Assembly (NCBI GenBank): GCA_021785655.1
Contig: JAJYET010000009.1
Location: forward strand, 1-63,636
DNA from: a bacterium
Lineage (GTDB): Bacteria; Chloroflexota; Dormibacteria; Aeolococcales; Bog-877
Length of the DNA stretch: 63,636 nt
Reading direction: 5' to 3'
Each line of letters begins with the position of its first letter. Positions within the stretch are counted from its first letter, which is position 1. The notes under the pieces were generated by a model. It was not told the DNA's origin, made no database searches, and saw only the letters and a program-made list of their open reading frames with translations. Positions 25,754 to 34,036 of the stretch are shown piece after piece. Both the position numbers and the translations under genes were made by a program.

Positions 25754-25992
25754 AGGTCCCCCAGGGTCTGAGCCACGGCCTCGTCGAGGTCGGTCTGCAG
25801 TCCCGGGTCCGCTGCCAGCCGTTTCAGCTCGGTTCGCAGCCGATCACCAGCCAGCCAGCGGTAGCGCTCGCCGTGGGGGACGATATCGGCCACCGGATCA
25901 CCGCGGACGGTGAGCGTAACCCGCTCGCCGCTGCGGACAGCCTCAATCACCTGACTGGTGCGGTTGCGCAGCTCCCGGACTCCGACCCGCAT
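25750..25992 (-). CDS. vapB: VapB/Phd-type antitoxin, module 1
   Basis: 80 residues. The N-terminal Phd/YefM-type fold (VGVRELRNRTSQVIEAV) would dimerise and bind its own promoter; the C-terminal part (LKRLAADPGLQTDLDEAV) would wrap and block the toxin. Two in-frame ATGs exist, 26001 and 25992. I choose 25992 because a TATCAT box ends seven bases before it, which would put the transcript start at this codon, and 26001 would lie inside the promoter. Autoregulation by the TA complex is expected for the family. Confidence 0.88.
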   Translation of the reverse strand: MRVGVRELRNRTSQVIEAVRSGERVTLTVRGDPVADIVPHGERYRWLAGDRLRTELKRLAADPGLQTDLDEAVAQTLGDL

Positions 25993-25999
25993 GTGCGAC

Positions 26000-26005
26000 A
26001 TGATA
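26000..26005 (-). promoter_or_regulatory. -10-like box TATCAT, leaderless vapB1
   Basis: Minus-strand TATCAT, seven bases GTCGCAC, then ATG. It overlaps the upstream alternative ATG. A probable operator for the antitoxin. Confidence 0.5.
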
Positions 26006-26554
26006 GCACTGCGCCTTTTGTCGGCCCGGACGCGAGGGTAGGCAGGCAGGCTGCCCGCGCCAGGGGTCGCGGCTGTTGTGGCGGCCGCTGGCCTGGGAAA
26101 GTGGCAGCGCCGAAGAGATTCTGAGCACTGGCGTCCAACTGGCAGGTGGGTGGGATCAGTGCGGGGCGCCGCCGGCCGCCTACCACCCCTGGCGCTGGGG
26201 AACTGGCGGACCGGGGGCAGTACCCGGTCGCGGCTTCCGCACGTCCTCGGAGAGCCCTGCGGCCCCTCCACACCCCCCAGCGCCTACGGCTGCTGAGTAC
26301 CCGTATGGGCCGAGGACCCCGACGCGCCCCATGGCCACGTCATTCGATCTCAGGGGCCAGGTGGTCCCTAGGGCGCGTGAACATGCTGGGCCCTGCTCCG
26401 GGGCAAGCGACGGGCAGCGGCCCGCGCCCATGTCCACTGGGCCCGAAGGTTTTTTTTTGCGGCGGTGGGCTGACCAGCATCCGGAACCGCCGTGCTCTCC
26501 GGCCCCACCGCTGACCGCCCGGATGGGCCAGCGCCCACCCTGCAACAGTCTCGG
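26006..26554. other. unexplained gap between the two VapBC modules
   Basis: About 550 bases with no convincing gene on either strand. It holds a run of nine T (26450-26458) on the plus strand, preceded by a small stem (GCCCA, seven-base loop, TGGGC at 26426-26442), which resembles a plus-strand terminator although no plus-strand gene precedes it. It does not match tmRNA, RNase P or 6S RNA by eye. A decayed gene or a small RNA is possible. Confidence 0.4.
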
Positions 26555-26941
26555 TCAGACCTTCAGAACAGTCAGGCCCGGCAGCTCGTCGAAGTCGTCA
26601 TCCTGGGTTGCCACAGCAGCCTCGTGAGCCAGCGCGGTGGCCGCGATCAGGGTGTCCAAAACGCGCGGATTGCGACCAGCCATCCGCAGCTGGGCGACGA
26701 GGCGAGCGAACTGATCCGCAACCTGCTCATCGACCGGGAGGGGCATGTGGTGGCGGGTTGCGACCTCCAGGGTGGCCAGCCGCGTCGCCCTGATGCCGGG
26801 GTCGCCGGCCACCAAGACCCCCAGCCGGAGCTCCGCCACAGTGATCACGGAGATGGCAGTGGCCGCCTCGTCGGGAAGCGCGGCGAGGCGCCGTCCGCTC
26901 TCGCGAGCGATGAACACTGAGGTGTCGAGGACGATGTTCAC
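26555..26941 (-). CDS. vapC: VapC-type PIN-domain ribonuclease toxin, module 2
   Basis: 128 residues, one PIN domain. Asp6 (IVLDTSVFIARESG), the Glu of VAELRLGVL, the Asp of VLDTLIAATA and the Asp cluster of ATQDDDFDEL form the metal site. GTG 26941 overlaps the antitoxin stop as GTGA; a longer frame upstream runs through the antitoxin gene and is rejected. Paralogue of the module 1 toxin. Confidence 0.92.
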   Translation of the reverse strand: MNIVLDTSVFIARESGRRLAALPDEAATAISVITVAELRLGVLVAGDPGIRATRLATLEVATRHHMPLPVDEQVADQFARLVAQLRMAGRNPRVLDTLIAATALAHEAAVATQDDDFDELPGLTVLKV

Positions 26942-27183
26942 AGGTCGGCCACTCGATCTGGGATCAGGCGATCCAACTCCGCTGTCAACCCAGCGTCCGC
27001 CGCGGTCGCCAGGATCCGGGCCCACACCTGTTGGGCCGGCACCCAAGCCAGTCGGCGCTCAAACGGCACCAGAGTTGCCACCGGGCGACGGTCAACCGTT
27101 ACGACGATGCTCTCTCCGGCCTCCACCCGTCGGAGGATGGCGGAGGTTGTGGCACGTAGCTCTCGAAGCGGAATCTGGGTCAC
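26938..27183 (-). CDS. vapB: VapB/Phd-type antitoxin, module 2
   Basis: 81 residues. IPLRELRATTSAILRRVEAGE is the Phd/YefM-type DNA-binding start; residues 55-81 (ILATAADAGLTAELDRLI) are the toxin-binding tail. It shares RELR, the Gly-Glu turn and the LTAELD/LQTDLD segment with the module 1 antitoxin. GTG 27183 is preceded by ACGGAC and then TATACT, with no ribosome site, so a leaderless message is likely. Confidence 0.9.
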   Translation of the reverse strand: MTQIPLRELRATTSAILRRVEAGESIVVTVDRRPVATLVPFERRLAWVPAQQVWARILATAADAGLTAELDRLIPDRVADL

Positions 27184-27189
27184 GTCCGT

Positions 27190-27195
27190 AGTATA
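27190..27195 (-). promoter_or_regulatory. -10-like box TATACT, leaderless vapB2
   Basis: Minus-strand TATACT, six bases ACGGAC, then GTG. The same layout as the module 1 and flippase promoters. Confidence 0.5.
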
Positions 27196-27613
27196 TCGGC
27201 TACGCGGGTCAGGACGAGGGGGTCGTGGGCTGCTCCGATCCGGAGGCGGTCGCCGCCGCGGTCACTGCGGGACTCCGGATGCGGTCAGCCCAGCGGCCCC
27301 GGTCGACGTCGCGAGTCCGAGTCTGCCCAGCCATCATCGGTTCGACCGGTTGCAGCGGAGTGGCAAGAGTCGGCAACTCGGTTGTCCCGAGGGCGGCGCC
27401 CTTGGCCACGGATGAATCCACCTGGCCCCCCAAGGGAACCTCAGTTATTGGCTAACCCACGCCATGGGTGGTCCCATGCTTGTGGCAACTGACAGCATCC
27501 AGCAACGCCCAACCCCGGGGGCTTGGTACACCACGATCGTTGACGCGACCCCCAACCCCGGCGCGGTAGGAGTGTTCAGCACTCCAGGGGAAGTCGGCGG
27601 AGCGCGACGCCGC
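27196..27613. other. intergenic between VapBC module 2 and MFS gene
   Basis: About 420 bases without a recognisable gene or RNA. A GGTTCGACC sequence near 27341 recalls a tRNA T-loop, but the remaining arms are absent. It presumably holds regulatory DNA for the divergent antitoxin and MFS genes. Confidence 0.4.
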
Positions 27614-27619
27614 TACAAT
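27614..27619 (+). promoter_or_regulatory. -10-like box TACAAT before MFS gene
   Basis: TACAAT about 140 bases before the chosen start of the MFS gene. It would give an unusually long leader for this window, so either the leader is regulatory or the gene starts earlier (GTG 27658 is in frame). Confidence 0.3.
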
Positions 27620-27756
27620 TTGACCTCCGCCCGGGGGGCCGTCTCGAACCACAGATTGTGGGGGAAGCGACTGGCAGCGCTCACCGGGTTGCCATCAGCA
27701 CTCGCGTTCTGGGAGTGGCCCTCCGCCGCTCGCGCGTCATGAAGAGGAAGACGGAC

Positions 27757-29031
27757 ATGCGTCGCTTGGTGCCTCAGAACCTGAGGGAGCTGCTCTCTGT
27801 CCGGGACTTCGTCCTGCTCTGGTCTGGTGGCACGGTCTCCCTCTTCGGCGATGGGATCTACTTCGTGACCATCGCCTGGGAGGTGTACCGGCTCTCCAAC
27901 GCTCCCACCGCTCTGGGGGTGGTCTCCGCAGCCTTCGGCCTCCCCCAGGTCCTGCTCTTGCTTCTGGGCGGCGTTCTGAGCGACCGGCTCGACCGCCGCC
28001 TTGTGATGTTGCTGGGCAACGTGGTGAGCGGGGTCATGATCGCCGGCCTCGGCACCCTCGTCCTGCTGCATCAGCTGAGGCTCTGGGAGATCGTGGTGCT
28101 GGTCGCGGTCTATGGGATCAGCCAGGCGTTCTTCCTCCCCGCCTCCCGGGCAATCGTTCCCAGCCTCATCCGCCCGGAGCTGGTGGCCCCGGCGATGGCG
28201 GTGGAGCAGTTCGTCGAGCCCCTGACCTCGGGCCTTCTGGGGCCAGCCGTGGGGGGCGTCCTGATCGCCGCGGGAGGCACCGGCCTGGCCTTCCTCCTCG
28301 ACGCCGGCACGTTCCTGGTGGCCGGCGCCGCGCTGGCGGCGATGGCCTCCTCGCAGCCGGATCCGGCTGCGGCGGACGCTGTCGCAGCATCCGGCCGGTT
28401 CGCCGTCCTGAGTGAGATCCGGGAGGGGCTCCGCTTCGTCCGGGGCCTGCCCTGGATCTGGGCCGGGCTCTGTGCGGCGGGGATCGCCAACATCGCCCTG
28501 ACCGGCCCCCTGACGGTCCTGATCCCCTACCTCATCAAGTACCGACTCCACGCGGGGCCGGAGACCCTCGGGCTGTTCGGAGCCTGCGGCGGCCTGGGCG
28601 CCATCCTGACCGCGATCTATGTCGGCTGGCGGGGCGTCCCCCGCAGGGACGTCAACTGGATATTCCTGAGCTGGACCATCGGCACCGCCGCCCTGGTGCC
28701 CATGGGACTGGCGGGAGCGGCCTGGGAACTGCTGCCGCTCTCCTTCGTGACGGTGAGCGGCATCGCCCTCGGCAACGTGATCTGGTTCTCTCGGATGGGG
28801 GTGGAGGTTCCCGGGCACATCCTGGGACGGGTGGCCAGCCTGGACATGATGGTCTCCTTCAGCCTCACGCCGCTCTCCAGTGCCGTGACCGGCCCCCTGG
28901 CAGCGGCCATCGGGGCGCGGCAGGTGCTGATCCTGGCCGGGGCCCTGGGCGCCGTGGTGCCCGTGCTCTTCCTGCTCCTGGTGCCCGGGCTCCTCGGCAG
29001 CCACCGTGCGGTCGGCGACGCCCTGTCCTGA
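27757..29031 (+). CDS. MFS transporter (exporter type)
   Basis: 424 residues, about 12 membrane segments, of the MFS_3/enterobactin-exporter-like group (FVLLWSGGTVSLFGDGIYFVTIAW at the start; LLLGGVLSDRLDRRLVML between helices 2 and 3). Probably a proton-driven drug or metabolite exporter. ATG 27757 is chosen because AAGAGGA stands eight bases before it; ATG 27739 and GTG 27658 are in-frame alternatives. Sits between the TA modules and the system-2 permeases, so it belongs to the stretch that splits that importer. Confidence 0.9.
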   Translation: MRRLVPQNLRELLSVRDFVLLWSGGTVSLFGDGIYFVTIAWEVYRLSNAPTALGVVSAAFGLPQVLLLLLGGVLSDRLDRRLVMLLGNVVSGVMIAGLGTLVLLHQLRLWEIVVLVAVYGISQAFFLPASRAIVPSLIRPELVAPAMAVEQFVEPLTSGLLGPAVGGVLIAAGGTGLAFLLDAGTFLVAGAALAAMASSQPDPAAADAVAASGRFAVLSEIREGLRFVRGLPWIWAGLCAAGIANIALTGPLTVLIPYLIKYRLHAGPETLGLFGACGGLGAILTAIYVGWRGVPRRDVNWIFLSWTIGTAALVPMGLAGAAWELLPLSFVTVSGIALGNVIWFSRMGVEVPGHILGRVASLDMMVSFSLTPLSSAVTGPLAAAIGARQVLILAGALGAVVPVLFLLLVPGLLGSHRAVGDALS

Positions 29032-29257
29032 TCTGGGCGCTTTTGGTGCCACCCAAAGTTCAGGGACCCTCTCCAGGCCGAAGCTGGGCTGGCACCGATC
29101 AGCGCCAGTCCCATCCCCGATCACCGAAGGACCCTATTCAGGCGCGCCTGACGGGCCCTGGAGTCCTTGCCATCTGCGGCACTGGGCCCGGAGGGCCCGG
29201 GGTCCGGCTGCTTGCCCCCGGTAGCGCCGGCCCGTAGAGGGAGCGGAGAGAACGTCG

Positions 29258-29290
29258 GCCCGGGCCGGCGAGTGGCTCGCCAGCCCGGGC
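29258..29290. terminator. strong hairpin between convergent MFS and OppC genes
   Basis: GCCCGGGC, one mismatched base, GGCGAG, loop TGG, CTCGCC, one mismatched base, GCCCGGGC: a 14-bp stem with a single C-A mismatch, lying between convergent genes. A likely bidirectional terminator, without a T tract. Confidence 0.6.
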
Positions 29291-29311
29291 ATCGTCATAA
29301 CTGCGGCAGAG

Positions 29312-30232
29312 TCAGCGCCGCTGCAGCCGCACCTCCAGGGCGTCCCTGAGGGCGTCGCCGACGAAGTTGAAGGCCACCACCGTGAGCACAATCGCCAGCC
29401 CCGCCGGGTAGATCAGCCACCAGTAGCCGGCGTAGATGTAGCTGAGCCCGTTGCTGAGCTCGCCGCCCCAGTTGGTGGCCGGAGGTGGGACCCCGATCCC
29501 GAGGAAGCTCAGGGTGGCGACGGCGATGATCGCGTCGGCCACTTGGAAGGTGGCGTTGACCACGATCACGCCCACCGTGTTGGGGATGATGTGGCGGAAG
29601 AGCACCCGGCGGGTGCTGCCCCCCATCACCCTGACCGCCTGGACGTACTCGCGCACGCGAAGGCTGAGGGTCTCACCTCGCACCAACCGGGCCGGCACCA
29701 GCCAGGCCACCAGCCCGATGACCACGATCAGCTCCAGGGTGGAGGTGGTGAAGATGGCTCCCAGGAGGATGAGGGCGACCAGGAAGGGGATCGCCAGCAT
29801 GGCGTCCACGATCCTCATCATGATCGTGTCGATGAGCCCCCCGGCGAGACCGGAGACGGCTCCCCAGATGACCCCCACCAGCACCGCGATGATGGCGGCC
29901 GCGAAGCCGACCTCAAGGGAGCTCTGCCCCCCGAGCATCAGCCGCCCGAGGTTGTCGTACCCGACCTGATCGGTGCCGAGGGGATGGGCCAGGCTGGGTG
30001 CGAGGTGGGCGATGTTGGGATTGTTGAAGACCTGCTGGGTGCGGTAGATGAGTGGCCCCACGAAGCTGAAGAGGACCATGAAGAGGATGATCCCAAGGCC
30101 CACGATCGCCAGCCGGTTCTCGAAAAAGACCGCTAGGATGAGGCGCCACATGGACCCGGAGCGGTAGCCCTCCCCACCCTCCGGCAGCGCCCCGGCTACG
30201 GGGAGGTTGGCAGTCGGGTCAGCGGCGCTCAT
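29312..30232 (-). CDS. oligopeptide ABC importer permease (OppC type), system 2
   Basis: 306 residues, about six membrane segments after a 30-residue cytoplasmic start. HPLGTDQVGYDNLGRLMLGG is the family block (DEYGRD is replaced by DQVGYD), and VRVMGGSTRRVLFRHIIPN is the ATPase-docking loop. ATG 30232 follows GGAAGGGA. Follows the OppB gene by 42 bases. Confidence 0.93.
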   Translation of the reverse strand: MSAADPTANLPVAGALPEGGEGYRSGSMWRLILAVFFENRLAIVGLGIILFMVLFSFVGPLIYRTQQVFNNPNIAHLAPSLAHPLGTDQVGYDNLGRLMLGGQSSLEVGFAAAIIAVLVGVIWGAVSGLAGGLIDTIMMRIVDAMLAIPFLVALILLGAIFTTSTLELIVVIGLVAWLVPARLVRGETLSLRVREYVQAVRVMGGSTRRVLFRHIIPNTVGVIVVNATFQVADAIIAVATLSFLGIGVPPPATNWGGELSNGLSYIYAGYWWLIYPAGLAIVLTVVAFNFVGDALRDALEVRLQRR

Positions 30233-30274
30233 TCCCTTCCCTCACAGAACCCGGATGGTGCCGTCCCGGCCCGG

Positions 30275-31216
30275 CTAGACATAGCGGATCCTCGGGTCAG
30301 CCACGGCGTACAGGATGTCGGCGATCAGGTTGCCGACCACGGTGGCCAGGGCAACCACCACCACGAAGCCGAGCAGGGTGGGGAAGTCGTCACTGACCGC
30401 GGCGTTGTAGTACAGGAGCCCCATTCCCGGGTAGTTGAAGACGTCCTCGGTCACCACCGCGCCGCTCACGATCCCTCCGATCGACAGCCCGACCAGCGTG
30501 ATCACCGGGATGAGCGCGTTGCGAAGCACGTGGATCATCAGGATGGCCTGGTTGGAGACCCCCTTGGCCCTGGCGGTGCGCACGTAGTCCTGGATCAACT
30601 GCTCCAACATCGAGGAGCGCATGTAGCGGCTGAAGAGCGCCACCGTCACCGCGGTGAGGGTCATCACGGGAAGCACCATCCCGTTGAGGTCGGTCCAGGG
30701 GTAGGTCTGGTTCTGCGGCGCCTCGAAGGGCAGCCAGCCCAGCGTCTGGTTGAAGAGGATGATCAGGAGGATGCCCAGAAGGAAGGTGGGCATCGAGTAG
30801 AAGATGAAGCTGAGCCCGGTGAGCACGTAGTCATCGGCCCGGTTGCGATGCACCGCGGACCAGATCCCCAGCGGCACGGCAATGATCACCGCCAGCACCA
30901 GGGAGGAGCCCACCAGGAACAGGGTCTTGGGCAGCCTCTGCCCGATCAGCGCCATCACCGGCTGGTTCAGCTTGTACGAGAAGCCGAGGTTGAGGTGGGC
31001 GAGGTTCCAGACCCAGAGCCCGTACTGCACGTACAGCGGCTTGTTGAAGCCCAGCTCGGCATTGAGCTGCTTTATGGTCTGGGGGCTGGCCCGGGTGCCG
31101 AGGATGGCCCGCACCGGGCTCCCGGGGAGCAGGTGGAGCAGGATGAAGGTGATGACCGTGACCCCGATGAGGACCACGATCGCCTGACCGACCCTCCGGA
31201 TCATGTATCCGATCAC
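30275..31216 (-). CDS. oligopeptide ABC importer permease (OppB type), system 2
   Basis: 313 residues, six membrane segments, typical start (YMIRRVGQAIVVLIGVTVITF) and docking loop (RTARAKGVSNQAILMIHVLRN). GTG 31216 with GGGAG upstream, or ATG four codons later. Separated from the binding-protein gene by a strong hairpin. Confidence 0.93.
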   Translation of the reverse strand: MIGYMIRRVGQAIVVLIGVTVITFILLHLLPGSPVRAILGTRASPQTIKQLNAELGFNKPLYVQYGLWVWNLAHLNLGFSYKLNQPVMALIGQRLPKTLFLVGSSLVLAVIIAVPLGIWSAVHRNRADDYVLTGLSFIFYSMPTFLLGILLIILFNQTLGWLPFEAPQNQTYPWTDLNGMVLPVMTLTAVTVALFSRYMRSSMLEQLIQDYVRTARAKGVSNQAILMIHVLRNALIPVITLVGLSIGGIVSGAVVTEDVFNYPGMGLLYYNAAVSDDFPTLLGFVVVVALATVVGNLIADILYAVADPRIRYV

Positions 31217-31267
31217 TTTCGTCTTACTCCCTTGCGCCTCTTCCTAAGGTGTGCGGGAGGACGCCGT

Positions 31268-31294
31268 GGGGCCCGGCCCAGTGGGCCGGGCCCC
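31268..31294 (-). terminator. 12-bp hairpin between binding-protein and permease genes
   Basis: GGGGCCCGGCCC, loop AGT, GGGCCGGGCCCC: a perfect stem in the 123-base gap within the importer operon. Such structures commonly stabilise or attenuate so that the binding protein is made in excess of the permeases. Confidence 0.55.
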
Positions 31295-31339
31295 GTCCTG
31301 AACCCCTGCGGTCCAGGTTGGCGCCGCCGCTAGCTCAGA

Positions 31340-33283
31340 TCAGGAGAACGAGTAGTACTGGGGGTACAGCTCGTCGAAGATCCCCTGGTGGGTGAGCCCG
31401 TTGAGATTGCTCTTGTACATGGTGAGCTGGTAGGGGCCCGACGGCATGTACACGACCGGGAGCTGCTGGGCCAGGTAGTCCTCGTAGGTGAAGAGGGCCT
31501 TGAGCTCGGCGGTGTTGTTGGGAGCCGTGTGGGTCGCCTGGATGTTGTGGTCGTTGGTGGGGACGCTGTAGTCCCCAGCGTTGCTGGAGGCGCCGGTTCC
31601 CAGGATCTCCCCACCGGTCGGGAAGTAGTCCGGGGAGTAGACCCAGCCGCCACCCCAGTTGGCCATGTCCCAGCCGTTGCAGGGGGTCGAGAAGGTGCAG
31701 CCGTTGAAGGCCGTGCCGATCACCTGCTGGAAGGGAGCGGTCGAGAGGGTGAGCTTGATGCCCGCCACCTGCTCGGCGGTGGACTGGAGCGCCTCCATCT
31801 CGTTGGTGAGAGACACGGCACCCTGCGCGTACAGGAGACGGAAGCTCAGCTGTGCCCCCGCGGCGATGCCCTTTCCGCACTCGTCAGCCGCAGTGCCAGG
31901 CTTGGTGCAGGTGGAGATGCCACCAGGGTTCACGGCCCAGCCGTGGGCCTTGAGCAGGCTCACCGCCTTGCTGGCGTCGTAGGGGTATACCTGACCCTTG
32001 CTCTCCAGCGGGCTGGCGTCAGGGTTCCCCGGCGGGTACGTCGGGACCGGCCCGTTGCCAGGCACCCCGTAGCCCGCCAGGAAGTCCTTGATGTACTGCT
32101 CCTGGTTGACCAGGGACTGGAAGGCCTGCCGGAAGTACAGCTGCTGCATGATCGGGCCCGTGGTGGGCTCGGTGAAGTTGTAGGGGAAGTAGACGAACCC
32201 GAAGTCGTACCAGGGGTTGAAGGTGTAGCCGCTCTTCTCCAAGAGCGCCTTCTGGGTGATGTCCTGGGTCGGGATGTACCCGATCGTCAGGCTTCCCGCC
32301 TTGAGGGCGTTGAACTCCGCGGTGTCGGTGGTGAAGGGCTCCTCCACGAAGGCCGAGATGGTCGGCTTGGGGCTCCCCGAGTAGTTCTTGTTGGGAACCA
32401 TCTTCACGTAGCCGGCCGTGGTGTAGCTCTTGAGGACGAAGGGCCCGCTGACCACTTGCCAGAGCGGGTTGCCCTGATAGGTGCCCAGGGACTGCGACTG
32501 GCTGTTGAGGAACTGGGCCACGCCCAGTGCGCCGGTGGACCCGGTTCCGGGGACGGACGGCACGTACTCAGTGGGCGAGGTGTTCGGCAGCGCGGTGCGC
32601 GCCTCGGCCGAGGCGTCGTAGTTGCCGACCGGGCCGGAGGCGGACAGCTCATCCCAGGACGCCTGGGGGAGCGGGGTGATCTGGCTCAACTCGTTGTAGA
32701 GGAACCAGGTCGGGTTGTACGAGGAGTTGAGCTTCATGGTCAGCGAGTAGGTGCCGGTGGCGCTGTAGCTGACCACGTTCTGCGGGAAGGCTCCTGGAAC
32801 GGCAGCGCCCCATCCGGGTCCGGGGGCGCTGCTACTGCCCACCGCCGGAGCGTTGGGGTCGGTCGCGGCCGACAGCATGTTCATCCAGAAAATCACGTCC
32901 CTCGAGGTGATGGGCTGGCCGTTGGACCACTGCCAGTGCTTGAGGGTGATGTCCACCACCGTGTTGTTGTCGGTGAAGGTCGGCTGGTTGCCGATGCTGA
33001 GAGCGGCGTTGAACACCGGCTGCGAGCTGGTGTTGCCGAACCAGAAGAGCGGGACGTACATCAGCTGCGAGAAGTCCGAGAGGTTGGTGACGCTGAAGTA
33101 GGTGCCGCTCGCCATCGGGAAGATATAGCTGGGGGGCGCGCTCGGCCCCTCGGCAAAGGTCACCGTGCCGCCCGAAGTGGTCTTCGGGGTCGTGGTGGTG
33201 CTCCCGCAGGCGGCCACGAAGAGGGCGGCCACCGCGGCCACCCCCGCCATGCGCCAGAACGAGAGCTTGGGAATGTGTCTCAC
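31340..33283 (-). CDS. large oligopeptide-type substrate-binding lipoprotein, system 2
   Basis: 647 residues, SBP family 5 but about 100 residues longer than the system-1 protein. Signal peptide RMAGVAAVAALFVAAC with a lipobox cysteine, then a Thr-rich linker. VDITLKHWQWSNGQPITSRDVIF is the family segment. The GTG 33283 start is chosen because it gives a short basic lead into the signal and GGAGGG stands upstream; longer in-frame starts would add an unlikely arginine-rich stretch. First gene of a three-gene unit with the permeases. Ligand unknown. Confidence 0.92.
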   Translation of the reverse strand: MRHIPKLSFWRMAGVAAVAALFVAACGSTTTTPKTTSGGTVTFAEGPSAPPSYIFPMASGTYFSVTNLSDFSQLMYVPLFWFGNTSSQPVFNAALSIGNQPTFTDNNTVVDITLKHWQWSNGQPITSRDVIFWMNMLSAATDPNAPAVGSSSAPGPGWGAAVPGAFPQNVVSYSATGTYSLTMKLNSSYNPTWFLYNELSQITPLPQASWDELSASGPVGNYDASAEARTALPNTSPTEYVPSVPGTGSTGALGVAQFLNSQSQSLGTYQGNPLWQVVSGPFVLKSYTTAGYVKMVPNKNYSGSPKPTISAFVEEPFTTDTAEFNALKAGSLTIGYIPTQDITQKALLEKSGYTFNPWYDFGFVYFPYNFTEPTTGPIMQQLYFRQAFQSLVNQEQYIKDFLAGYGVPGNGPVPTYPPGNPDASPLESKGQVYPYDASKAVSLLKAHGWAVNPGGISTCTKPGTAADECGKGIAAGAQLSFRLLYAQGAVSLTNEMEALQSTAEQVAGIKLTLSTAPFQQVIGTAFNGCTFSTPCNGWDMANWGGGWVYSPDYFPTGGEILGTGASSNAGDYSVPTNDHNIQATHTAPNNTAELKALFTYEDYLAQQLPVVYMPSGPYQLTMYKSNLNGLTHQGIFDELYPQYYSFS

Positions 33284-33394
33284 TTCGGTCTTAACCCTCC
33301 TGTGCCCTGATCCTTCTCGCCGCCAAGGGCGGCATTGCACGCGGGGCCCTTACCCACGCGGTGGAGAGATCTTAGGCAACCCAGGGCACCGGCG

Positions 33395-34036
33395 TCATCC
33401 CCCATTAGGCTGATTTGCGCCGTGGGTGGGCTCCTGCTCCACCGGCACCAGCCCCTGACGCCAGGCGCGCAGGACCGCCCCGGCCCGATCCACCGCCCCC
33501 AGCTTGGCGAGGATGTGGCTGACGTGGGTCTTGACCGTGTGCTCGCTGAGGAAGAGCCGCTGGGCGATCTCCCGGTTGGTCATCTCCCTGGCCATCAGGC
33601 CCAGCACCTCCAGCTCCCGATCGGAGATGGCCGCCGTCTCCGGTAGGGGCGCCGGGCGCTCCAGGAGGGACTCACCCCCCGCGACCCGCCGGATCGAGTC
33701 CGCCAGCTCCTGGCGGGAGACGTCCTTGAGCAGGTAGCCCACCGCCCCGGCCCGGAAGCTGGGGACCACGTAGTTCTCGTGGCCGAAGGTGGTCAGCATC
33801 ACCACCCGGGTGCTGGGGCTGCGCCCGAGGATCTCGCGCAGCGCTTGGATGCCGTCCATCCCGGGCATCTGGACATCCATCAGGACCACGTCGGGCCGGA
33901 GGTCGAGGGTGGAGGCCACCGCGGCGGCACCGTCCCCGACGTCCGCCACCACGGAGAGGTCAGGCTCCGCCTCCAGCATGGCGCACAGCCCCTGGCGGAC
34001 CACCGGGTGGTCGTCGGCGACCAGCACCCGGATCAC
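33395..34036 (-). CDS. NarL/LuxR-type response regulator
   Basis: 213 residues. Receiver domain 1-120 with Asp8-Asp9, phosphoacceptor Asp54 (VVLMDVQMPGMDG) and Lys in LLKDVS; LuxR-type HTH at about 136-195 (SDRELEVLGLMAREMTNREI, SEHTVKTHVSHI). GTG 34036 overlaps the kinase stop as GTGA, so the pair is coupled. Probably controls transcription in response to the upstream kinase; the adjacent importer operon is a candidate target. Confidence 0.95.
   Translation of the reverse strand: MIRVLVADDHPVVRQGLCAMLEAEPDLSVVADVGDGAAAVASTLDLRPDVVLMDVQMPGMDGIQALREILGRSPSTRVVMLTTFGHENYVVPSFRAGAVGYLLKDVSRQELADSIRRVAGGESLLERPAPLPETAAISDRELEVLGLMAREMTNREIAQRLFLSEHTVKTHVSHILAKLGAVDRAGAVLRAWRQGLVPVEQEPTHGANQPNGG

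Noticed and set aside
26180-26545. Minus-strand frame of 121 codons in the spacer between VapBC modules
   Set aside because: No start signal, no domain, and Gly/Pro/Ala-rich low-information sequence.
27335-27360. GGTTCGACC, resembling a tRNA T-loop
   Set aside because: No acceptor stem, D arm or anticodon arm can be folded around it.
27613-29124. Minus-strand frame of 503 codons opposite the MFS gene
   Set aside because: Shadow of a membrane protein; strongly polar Gly/Gln/Asp-rich translation without domains.
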